A stretch of DNA of 37,164 bases from Nitrospirota bacterium (GTDB taxonomy: Bacteria > Nitrospirota > Thermodesulfovibrionia > Thermodesulfovibrionales > JdFR-88), in assembly GCA_021789215.1 (NCBI GenBank), contig JAJYJS010000001.1, forward strand, positions 26,429 to 63,592. Reading direction: 5' to 3'. Every line of letters starts with the position of its first letter. Position 1 is the first letter of the stretch. The notes under the pieces were generated by a model. The model was not told where the DNA came from, searched no databases, and saw only the letters and a program-made list of their open reading frames with translations. Both the position numbers and the translations under genes were made by a program. Shown here in pieces: positions 31,476-37,164 of this stretch.

Positions 31476-32819
31476 TTAAAGCTCTTTGACCTTCCTCTGA
31501 AGGGTCCTCAATCCTATTCCTAGCAATTTCGATGCCACAGTCTTGTTATTGCCTGCCTTCTCCAGCGTGAGCCTGATTATCTCCTTTTCGACCTCGTAAA
31601 GGGAGAGGTTGTTGGAGATATGGTAAAAGTCCCCGTTGTGGGGCTGCTCGGAAAGCAGGAAGGCCGGGAGATACCTGGCCTCTATAACGTCTTTTTCCGC
31701 AAGGGCCATTGCGGACTCCAGGGCGTTTTCAAGCTCCCTTACGTTGCCCTGCCAGCGGTAGGCGAGCAGTATCTGCATGGCCTCCTTGGTGATCCCCTTT
31801 ATCCGGTAGTCCTTCTCCTCGTTGAGCTTGTTTATGAAGTAGCTCACCAGCAGCGGGATGTCCTCTTTCCTGTCCCTGAGCGGCGGCAGCTCTATGTGCA
31901 CTACGTTCAGCCTGTAATAGAGGTCTTCCCTGAATTTGTTCTGGTCTATCAGCTTTTTCAGGTCGTGATTGGTGGCCGCTATGACGCGGACGTCCACCTT
32001 TATGGTCTCGTTGCCGCCCACCCGCTCGAACTCCTTTTCCTGGAGCACGCGCAGGAGCTTAATCTGCGTGGAGGGCGATATGTCGCCAATCTCGTCCAGG
32101 AAGATGGTGCCCCCGTTGGCCAGCTCGAACCTGCCAAGACGCTTGGAGAGCGCCCCCGTGAACGAGCCTTTTTCGTGGCCGAAAAGCTCGGACTCCAGGA
32201 CGCCCTCGTTGAAGGCCGCGCAGTTGACCTTGATGAAGGGCTTCGAGACGCGCGGGCTGTTGTAATGTATGGCGTTGGCTATCATCTCCTTGCCGGTGCC
32301 CGTCTCGCCGGAAAGCAGGATATTGACGTTCTTGGGGGCCACGGAGCCCACAATCTCTATGACGTGCTGCATCGCCTTGCTGCGGCCCACGATCTTTCCG
32401 AAATTGAACCGCTCCTTGACCTTCCTCTCAAGCTCCACCTTCTGAACAAAAAGCGCCTGCTTCTCAACCGCCTTCTCCACGACGGCCATGAGGAGCTTGG
32501 TGTTTGTGGGGAACTCGTAAAAGTCGTACGCCCCTTCCTTCATGGCCTCGATGGCCTTCGACAGCTGCACGTGCCCGGAGAGGAATATCACCTCCACATG
32601 CGGCTTGATGGCCTTCACACGCTTGAGGAAACTGATGCTGTTTATGTGGTTCAGGTTGAAATCGGCAAGCACTATCTGTATCGGCTCATTGCGGAGCACG
32701 CGGAAAGCCTCCCTTACGGAGGCGGCATATACGGCAACGCCCCGCCTCTTCAGATAGGACTTCACTTTTTCCCATTCCCTGTTCCCGCCGCTCTCCACGA
32801 CCAGAATGTTAAGTTCCAT
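31476..32819 (-). CDS. Sigma-54-dependent activator of the NtrC family with degenerate receiver
   Basis: 447 residues. N-terminal receiver (1-120): the phospho-acceptor position is kept (Asp53 in LADFNL) and a Ser81 (FLSGH) stands at the switch site, but the acid pocket reads VVESGG and the conserved Lys before Pro is Phe103 (YEFP), so normal phosphorylation is doubtful. The AAA+ domain is complete: GETGTGKE (Walker A), [13 protein letters not shown] (the sigma-54 contact loop, Ser for Ala), [10 protein letters not shown] (Walker B), [11 protein letters not shown] and [10 protein letters not shown]. The C-terminal Fis-type HTH ends [24 protein letters not shown]. It lies directly upstream of the six hyf-like genes, as HyfR/FhlA-type activators accompany hydrogenases, so it probably controls them. 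Confidence 0.93.
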   Translation of the reverse strand: MELNILVVESGGNREWEKVKSYLKRRGVAVYAASVREAFRVLRNEPIQIVLADFNLNHINSISFLKRVKAIKPHVEVIFLSGHVQLSKAIEAMKEGAYDFYEFPTNTKLLMAVVEKAVEKQALFVQKVELERKVKERFNFGKIVGRSKAMQHVIEIVGSVAPKNVNILLSGETGTGKEMIANAIHYNSPRVSKPFIKVNCAAFNEGVLESELFGHEKGSFTGALSKRLGRFELANGGTIFLDEIGDISPSTQIKLLRVLQEKEFERVGGNETIKVDVRVIAATNHDLKKLIDQNKFREDLYYRLNVVHIELPPLRDRKEDIPLLVSYFINKLNEEKDYRIKGITKEAMQILLAYRWQGNVRELENALESAMALAEKDVIEARYLPAFLLSEQPHNGDFYHISNNLSLYEVEKEIIRLTLEKAGNNKTVASKLLGIGLRTLQRKVKEL

Positions 32820-32856
32820 ACCCTCCCGCTCCCCGGCGCCCTTAATGGTCTAAAAA

Positions 32857-32871
32857 ACAAAAAACAAGCCA
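32857..32871 (-). promoter_or_regulatory. Possible sigma-54 promoter of the activator gene
   Basis: On the reverse strand TGGCTTGTTTTTTGT fits the TGGC (-24) and TTG (-12) elements with correct spacing, but differs from consensus at three positions. The activator ATG lies 38 bp downstream. Suggests autoregulation; weak. Confidence 0.35.
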
Positions 32872-32909
32872 TTTTGGCATATTTAAAAGCGTAACGTCTT
32901 TTAATTACG

Positions 32910-32932
32910 TCATTTTGGCTTGCCTAAAATGA
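32910..32932. promoter_or_regulatory. Imperfect palindrome, candidate activator-binding site
   Basis: TCATTTTGGC and GCCTAAAATGA form an inverted repeat around TT with one extra base in one arm. A related word, GCCATTTTGGC, recurs at about 32868-32878, itself a short dyad. Position about 90 bp upstream of the activator ATG, between it and the divergent sigma-54 promoter at 33022, suits an enhancer-type site serving either. Confidence 0.4.
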
Positions 32933-33021
32933 TAAAACAGAGCCTCCTGAAAAGTAAATGGGTTTTTATTTCCGGACGGAACCTGTTGTTACTCAATGAT
33001 TTTCCGGTTTTGGGCAGACTC

Positions 33022-33036
33022 TGGCACGGTTCTTGT
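33022..33036 (+). promoter_or_regulatory. Sigma-54 promoter upstream of the small lipoprotein
   Basis: TGGCACGGTTCTTGT matches the sigma-54 consensus TGGCACG-N4-TTGC at every fixed position except the last. It lies 58 bp before the lipoprotein ATG, giving a short leader containing GAAAGGGGTG and AAAGG. Confidence 0.8.
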
Positions 33037-33093
33037 AAGTGATATGCGTAAATTCAAAATCATTCTTTAAAAAGAAAGGGGTGAAAAAAGGTA

Positions 33094-33273
33094 ATGAAAA
33101 AACTGATCACTTTAATCATGAGCGCTTTACTTCTTATCTCTTTCCTGGGTGCCATGGGCTGCCAGAAGAAAGAGGAAGCTCCCGCGCCGGAGTCCACCGC
33201 TCCCGCGCCGGCCGCTCCGGCAACCAACGCGCCTGCGGCCAATGCGCCCGCGGCTCCAGCTCCTGGGAAGTAG
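33094..33273 (+). CDS. Small Ala/Pro-rich lipoprotein
   Basis: 59 residues, ATG 33094 behind AAAAAAGG. The signal peptide MKKLITLIMSALLLISFLGAMGC ends in a lipobox-like A-M-G-C (Cys23), then a charged QKKEE and a tail made almost only of Ala, Pro, Thr and Asn (EAPAPESTAPAPAAP-type repeats) ending in GK. Such tails are flexible spacers; nothing suggests enzymatic activity. It has its own near-consensus sigma-54 promoter and its own terminator, so it is a single-gene unit controlled by one of the two flanking activators. The very short length and simple composition are unusual for a tightly regulated gene. Confidence 0.75.
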   Translation: MKKLITLIMSALLLISFLGAMGCQKKEEAPAPESTAPAPAAPATNAPAANAPAAPAPGK

Positions 33274-33333
33274 GCTCCTGCCGGCGGAAAATAGAATCCG
33301 CGAAATTTTTTAAAAAATTTTCAAGGGACATTC

Positions 33334-33360
33334 AAGGGGAGGCTTGCCTCCCCTTTGTTC
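33334..33360 (+). terminator. Intrinsic terminator after the lipoprotein gene
   Basis: AAGGGGAGG pairs with CCTCCCCTT around a CTTG loop and is followed by TGTTCTTTCTT. Strong 9-bp stem 60 bp after the stop codon. Confidence 0.85.
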
Positions 33361-33424
33361 TTTCTTCCCGGCCGCTCTCCACTTGCCTAAAACCATAAGC
33401 CGCCTTAAGCTTTAACCGGAACTG

Positions 33425-33454
33425 TTGATAAATTAAGGGATAACTGATTAAAAT
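33425..33454 (+). promoter_or_regulatory. Possible sigma-70 promoter of the nifA-like gene
   Basis: TTGATA (33425-33430) and TAAAAT (33449-33454) with 18 bp between, 50 bp before the ATG at 33504. No sigma-54 element is seen here, so the activator would be expressed by the housekeeping polymerase. Confidence 0.4.
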
Positions 33455-33461
33455 ACTTTAT

Positions 33462-33484
33462 CGGTAAACGGCAATCGTTTGCCG
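33462..33484 (+). promoter_or_regulatory. 9-5-9 inverted repeat in the nifA leader
   Basis: CGGTAAACG and CGTTTGCCG form an inverted repeat with one mismatch around GCAAT, 20 bp before the ATG. It lies just after the -10 element, where a bound repressor or an mRNA hairpin would affect expression. Confidence 0.4.
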
Positions 33485-33503
33485 ACGAAAAAAAACGCAC
33501 GAA

Positions 33504-35042
33504 ATGGAAACAGGCTCCTTGGAGAGAAAAAACAGGGAACTCACCGCTATCCTGGAAGTAAGCAGGGTCCTGACCGCTTCATTCGACCTCGAGGAAAACC
33601 TCACGGCCGTCATGCGGACCCTGAGCAGCCTGCTGGAGATGCAGAGAGGCTGCGTGGTGCTCATGGACCCTGTCTCGGGCGAGTTCCGCATCGTGGCGGC
33701 CCACGGGCTCACGAAGGAAGAGATACTCCGGGGCAAATACAAGCTGGGCGAGGGCATCGTGGGCAGGGTCATAGAAAGCGGCTCCACCATGTTCATCCCC
33801 AATATCGGCGAGGAACCCAAGTTCCTCAACAAGACGGGCTCCAGGCCGGACAAGGACGGCATATCCTTCCTGTGTGTGCCGGTAAGGTTCAAGGGCGAGG
33901 TGCTGGGCGCGATAACGGCCGACAGGATTTACTCGGCAAACCACGGCGACGTGGACGACGACATAAGGGTATTGAAGATAGTGTCCTCCCTCATAGCGCA
34001 GTTCGTAAAGCTGTGGGGCAACTACAGGAAGGTGGAGCAGGAAAAGCAGTCGCTTCAGAGCGAGCTCAGGCAGCGCTACAGCCTTCCAAACCTCATCGGG
34101 GAGTCCGAAAAGTTCCAGAGCGTGCTCAAGGCGGCCATGAAGGTCGCGGGCACCGACACGACGGTGCTCCTGCTTGGGGAAAGCGGAACGGGCAAGGAGC
34201 TTGTCGCACGCACGATACATTACCAGAGCCCAAGGGCCAAGGGGCCTTTTGTTGCGGTGAACTGCGCGGCCCTGCCCGACAACCTGCTGGAAGTGGAGCT
34301 GTTCGGCTCGGAAAAAGGCGCCTTCACAGGCGCGACGCAGCGAAGGACGGGGAGGTTCGAGATAGCCGCGGGCGGCACGCTGTTTCTCGACGAGATAGGG
34401 GAGCTGCCCCTTGTGCTCCAGGCAAAGCTGCTGCGCGTCCTGGAAGAAAAGAGTTTCGAGCGGCTTGGCTCCTCAAAACCCATAAAGGCCGACGTCAGGA
34501 TAATCGCGGCGACCAACAGGAACCTTCAGGACGAGATAAACAAGGGCTCCTTCAGGCACGACCTCTACTGGAGGCTGAACGTGGTCTCGATCGTGCTGCC
34601 GCCCCTCAGGGAGCGGAAGAAGGACATCCCCCTGCTTGCGGACTTCTATCTCGCGAAGTTCAACAGGGCGCACGGAAAGCGGGTAAGATTCAGGAGTGCG
34701 GTGATGGAGGACTTCCTCGGTTATTCATGGCCCGGCAACGTAAGGGAACTTGCAAACACAATCGAACGGCTCGTCATAATGGCCGAAAAAGACGTGCTGG
34801 ACAAGGAAGACCTGCCTTATAACCTCCTGTCGGAAGAGTCCGCCCCGAAAGGCCAGTTCCCCACCGAGGACGATACCACGCTCGGGGCCGAGGTGCAGAA
34901 CCTTGAACGGCAGAGGATAATAAAGGCCCTGAAGGAAAACAATTTCATACAGCAGAGGACTGCGGCGGCCCTGGGCATTACCCCCAGGCAGCTTGGCTAC
35001 CGCCTGAAAAAATACGGCATAGAACCCGCCAGCATCAGATAA
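33504..35042 (+). CDS. nifA: NifA-type sigma-54-dependent activator (GAF-AAA-Fis HTH)
   Basis: 512 residues, ATG 33504 without a strong ribosome site. An N-terminal GAF domain (about 20-175; [32 protein letters not shown]) is followed by a short linker and a full AAA+ domain: [28 protein letters not shown] with the intact sigma-54 contact loop, [42 protein letters not shown]. The C-terminal HTH is [26 protein letters not shown] type and order match NifA. The four-cysteine interdomain motif of oxygen-sensitive NifA is absent. With glnK-amtB and a sigma-54 promoter just downstream, a nitrogen-regulatory role is likely; no nif structural genes are in the window, so the name rests on architecture and context. 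Confidence 0.88.
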   Translation: METGSLERKNRELTAILEVSRVLTASFDLEENLTAVMRTLSSLLEMQRGCVVLMDPVSGEFRIVAAHGLTKEEILRGKYKLGEGIVGRVIESGSTMFIPNIGEEPKFLNKTGSRPDKDGISFLCVPVRFKGEVLGAITADRIYSANHGDVDDDIRVLKIVSSLIAQFVKLWGNYRKVEQEKQSLQSELRQRYSLPNLIGESEKFQSVLKAAMKVAGTDTTVLLLGESGTGKELVARTIHYQSPRAKGPFVAVNCAALPDNLLEVELFGSEKGAFTGATQRRTGRFEIAAGGTLFLDEIGELPLVLQAKLLRVLEEKSFERLGSSKPIKADVRIIAATNRNLQDEINKGSFRHDLYWRLNVVSIVLPPLRERKKDIPLLADFYLAKFNRAHGKRVRFRSAVMEDFLGYSWPGNVRELANTIERLVIMAEKDVLDKEDLPYNLLSEESAPKGQFPTEDDTTLGAEVQNLERQRIIKALKENNFIQQRTAAALGITPRQLGYRLKKYGIEPASIR

Positions 35043-35067
35043 AAAAGAGACCCGCCAAGGGTTTTTT

Positions 35068-35238
35068 TTACCCTGCCTCCTTGTGTATCCTTATCCCGTA
35101 TTTCTTCAGCCGGTAGTTGAACATCCGCTCCGAAAGGCCAAGCGCCCTGGCCGCCCTGGACTTCACCCACCCCACGGTTTTGAGGGCGTCCATTATCTCT
35201 TTTTTCTCAAGCTCTTCTATTTTTTCCTTAAGCGCCAT
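35068..35238 (-). CDS. Stand-alone Fis-type HTH mini-protein resembling the NifA C-terminus
   Basis: 56 residues, ATG 35238 behind a strong AGGAGGAG. After a short acidic/basic helix (MALKEKIEELEKKE) comes a complete Fis-type [40 protein letters not shown]. It aligns without gaps with the end of the adjacent NifA ([36 protein letters not shown]), sharing the RLKKYGI recognition end. It has no AAA+ or sensor domain, so it could bind the same DNA sites but not open promoters. It converges on nifA from the opposite strand (25 bp between stops) and is divergent from glnK. A role as competitor or architectural helper at NifA sites is inferred; a remnant of a duplicated activator is the alternative, but an intact start and ribosome site argue for a live gene. 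Confidence 0.78.
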   Translation of the reverse strand: MALKEKIEELEKKEIMDALKTVGWVKSRAARALGLSERMFNYRLKKYGIRIHKEAG

Positions 35239-35431
35239 TTCTCCTCCTATGGCCTTTTATACAGGAAAAAACGTGCCAGTCTGAAAGTGCCCGTTTTTTA
35301 AGGAATCGGGGTGCCGGAGACGGGCTAAACTTGTGCACGGTTTACAAATCTGTTTGACAATTTTGTTGAAGGCTACATTATTGTTAACCTGCCAATTCCG
35401 GAAAGACCTTATAAATAAAAGAAAATGCCTC

Positions 35432-35446
35432 TGGCACGGTAATTGA
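35432..35446 (+). promoter_or_regulatory. Sigma-54 promoter of glnK-amtB
   Basis: TGGCACGGTAATTGA matches TGGCACG-N4-TTGC in all fixed positions except the last. It lies 40 bp before the glnK ATG. A possible activator site, TGT-N9-ACA, lies upstream at about 35332-35346, one base short of the NifA TGT-N10-ACA rule. Confidence 0.85.
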
Positions 35447-35485
35447 CTTATACAAGGCATAACTTTTACGGGGAGGTTGCATTCC

Positions 35486-35824
35486 ATGAAGATGGTTATG
35501 GCCTTGATAAAGCACACGAAGTTCGATGACGTGAGGAAGGCGCTCACGGACATCGGCGTGCAGGGCATGACGGTCACCGAGGCAAAGGGTTTCGGCAGGC
35601 AGATGGGCTATAAGGAGGTCTACCGGGGCGCGCAGTATGAGGTCCGGTTCCTGCCCAAGGTGAAGATAGAGGTCGCCGTGCCGGAGGAGAAGCTCGAAGA
35701 CGTCCTGAAGGCGATAGAGGGCTCCGCGAAGACGGGTGAGGTGGGCGACGGCAAGATATTCATCTACGACTTGAAGGACGTTATAAGGATACGGACGGGA
35801 GAGCGCGGAAAGGAGGCCATATGA
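35486..35824 (+). CDS. glnK: PII nitrogen regulatory protein
   Basis: 112 residues from ATG 35486, nine bases after GGGAGG; a TTG at 35477 overlaps that site and is unlikely. PII trimers bind ATP/ADP and 2-oxoglutarate and gate the ammonium channel. Features: N-terminal strand MKMVMALIKHTKFDDVRKAL, T-loop GRQMGYKEVYRGAQYEVRFLPKVKIEVAV with the Gln that contacts 2-oxoglutarate and the Tyr in GAQY that is the uridylylation site in enteric PII, and the ATP-binding TGEVGDGKIFIYDLKDVIRIRTGERG. Replacement of the usual H-T in the T-loop by Y-K is a minor variation. The stop overlaps the amtB start (ATGA), the standard glnK-amtB coupling. Confidence 0.97.
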   Translation: MKMVMALIKHTKFDDVRKALTDIGVQGMTVTEAKGFGRQMGYKEVYRGAQYEVRFLPKVKIEVAVPEEKLEDVLKAIEGSAKTGEVGDGKIFIYDLKDVIRIRTGERGKEAI

Positions 35825-37164
35825 AGACATCTTTTCTGTTTTCAAAACCCGTGAGGGTGTTTCTGACCTCCACGGCGGGAGCTTTTATTTTCCTGCTCTC
35901 GGCTGCCTGCGGAAACGCCCACGCCGCGGACGCCGCCGGGCAGACGGTAAACAGCGGCGACACGGCATGGATGCTCATCTCCACCGCGCTGGTGATGCTC
36001 ATGACCCCCGGGCTTGCCTTTTTTTACGGCGGCATGGTGCGGCGGAAGAACGTGCTTGGCACCATGATGCAGAGCTTCATGATACTTTGTCTCGTAAGCG
36101 TCATATGGGTGCTGTGGGGTTATACGCTCGCCTTCGGCCCGGACAGGGGCGGCTTCATAGGCGGGCTTGAATGGCTGGGGCTGAGGGGCGTAGGGCAGGC
36201 GCCCTCCCCGTTTGCCCCCACGGTGCCCCATCTTGTGTTCATGATGTTCCAGGGCATGTTCGCGGTGATAACCCCCGCGCTCATAACCGGGGCGTTCGCC
36301 GAGAGGATAAAGTTCTCCGCCGTGATGGTCTTTACCGTGCTCTGGACCACATTTGTATATTCGCCCGTGGCCCACTGGGTCTGGGGCGGCGGCTGGATAA
36401 GCACCAGGCTTCACGCGCTGGACTTCGCGGGGGGCACGGTCGTGCATATCAACTCCGCGGCGGCCGCGCTGGTTGCGGCGCTGCTTATAGGCAGGAGGAA
36501 GGGCTATCCCAGCGAGCACATGGCCCCTCACAACCTGCCCCTTACTGTTGTCGGGGCGGCGCTCCTGTGGTTCGGGTGGTTTGGCTTCAACGCCGGAAGC
36601 GCGCTTACCTCCAACGGGCTTGCCTCGCTCGCCTTCGTGACGACCAATACGGCCTCGGCGGCGGCGGCCCTGAGCTGGGCGGCGGCGGAATATGTGCAGA
36701 GGAAGAAATCCACGGCGCTTGGCGCGGTGAGCGGCGCGGTCGCGGGGCTTGTGGCGATAACGCCCGCGGCGGGGTTCGTTACGCCCATCTCGGCCATCGC
36801 GATAGGCGCGTTTGCCGGGGTGCTGTGCTACAGCGCGGTAAACCTCAAGTCGCGCCTGGGCTATGACGACGCCCTCGACGTGGTTGGAATTCATGGCGTG
36901 GGCGGCTTCTGGGGCGCACTTGCAACAGGGCTTTTCGCCTCGAAACTCGTAAACCCGGCCGGGGCGGACGGCCTCTTCAACGGCAACCCGTCCCTCTTCA
37001 CGGCACAGGCCGTCGCAAGCGTATCGACAATAGTGTATTCACTGGTGGTGTCGCTCATCCTCCTTAAGGTGGTGGACTGGACGATCGGCCTCCGGGTGGA
37101 CGAGGAGCACGAAGACGTGGGCCTCGACCTGAGCCAGCACGGCGAAAGGGGATATTATCTCTAG
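35821..37164 (+). CDS. amtB: Ammonium transporter
   Basis: 447 residues, complete; the TAG stop is the last codon of the window. An N-terminal signal-like segment (VFLTSTAGAFIFLLSAACGNAHAAD) precedes 11 membrane helices. Amt signatures: AWMLISTALVMLMTPGLAFFYGGMVRRKNVLGTMMQSF, VAHWVWGGGW with the first pore His, FNAGSAL and the second pore His in DVVGIHGVGGFWGALATGLFAS. The short C-terminal tail (DEEHEDVGLDLSQHGERGYY) is the conserved region that contacts GlnK. It carries ammonium/ammonia into the cell under nitrogen limitation, blocked by unmodified GlnK. Transcribed with glnK from the sigma-54 promoter. Confidence 0.98.
   Translation: MKTSFLFSKPVRVFLTSTAGAFIFLLSAACGNAHAADAAGQTVNSGDTAWMLISTALVMLMTPGLAFFYGGMVRRKNVLGTMMQSFMILCLVSVIWVLWGYTLAFGPDRGGFIGGLEWLGLRGVGQAPSPFAPTVPHLVFMMFQGMFAVITPALITGAFAERIKFSAVMVFTVLWTTFVYSPVAHWVWGGGWISTRLHALDFAGGTVVHINSAAAALVAALLIGRRKGYPSEHMAPHNLPLTVVGAALLWFGWFGFNAGSALTSNGLASLAFVTTNTASAAAALSWAAAEYVQRKKSTALGAVSGAVAGLVAITPAAGFVTPISAIAIGAFAGVLCYSAVNLKSRLGYDDALDVVGIHGVGGFWGALATGLFASKLVNPAGADGLFNGNPSLFTAQAVASVSTIVYSLVVSLILLKVVDWTIGLRVDEEHEDVGLDLSQHGERGYYL

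Noticed and set aside
35332-35346. NifA upstream activator site before glnK
   Set aside because: The only TGT...ACA pair has nine bases between instead of ten, so it is noted under the promoter but not claimed as a site.

Overview
The window looks like a chromosomal contig from a Gram-negative, probably anaerobic or microaerophilic bacterium. A Desulfobacterota- or Nitrospirota-like host is my best guess, from gene content and heavy AGG/ATA codon use; it is not proven. Evidence for a Gram-negative cell is the YadA-type adhesin anchor and the RND efflux trio with an outer-membrane lipoprotein. A selenocysteine tRNA, two sigma-54 activators, two good sigma-54 promoters, a nifA-glnK-amtB nitrogen region and a complex I-related membrane complex complete the picture.

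Layout. 1-2.2 kb: 3' end of a repeat-rich trimeric autotransporter adhesin and two small unknown proteins, one of them secreted. 2.4-5.1 kb (minus): a Cu(I) P-type ATPase followed by a methionine-rich secreted protein. 5.2-5.6 kb: remnant of a tyrosine integrase facing the 3' end of tRNA-Thr(CGT), an old insertion scar. 5.7-8.2 kb: hisD, then a LuxR-type regulator divergent from a stand-alone receiver protein. 8195-13947: an integrative element of about 5.75 kb inserted in the 3' end of tRNA-Sec (selC), bounded by 26-bp direct repeats. It is visibly more AT-rich than the host. It carries a zinc-ribbon tyrosine integrase, a small serine recombinase, a lone T7 gp14-like virion-core protein, a winged-helix protein divergent from a membrane-anchored unknown, a small unknown protein, and about 1.5 kb of hairpin-rich DNA without genes. 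That DNA includes a candidate four-way-junction RNA ending in a terminator.

14.3-20.1 kb: a complete RND tripartite efflux operon (outer-membrane factor, adaptor, pump). 20.05-24.2 kb (minus): lysine 2,3-aminomutase, two different ATP-grasp ligases and a GNAT acetyltransferase. This looks like a small pathway making and conjugating beta-lysine and is the best candidate here for an undescribed metabolic system. 24.2-31.4 kb (minus): a six-subunit hydrogenase-4-like complex whose large subunit has lost all four Ni-Fe cysteine ligands, so it fits the 'energy-converting hydrogenase related' (Ehr) class rather than hydrogenases. A sigma-54 activator with a degenerate receiver lies just upstream (31.5-32.8 kb).

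32.8-37.2 kb: a sigma-54-promoted small lipoprotein, a NifA-type activator, a 56-residue stand-alone Fis-type HTH protein on the opposite strand that closely resembles the NifA C-terminus, and glnK-amtB behind a near-consensus sigma-54 promoter. NifA plausibly drives glnK-amtB, PII links it to nitrogen status, and the mini-HTH protein may compete with it for DNA.
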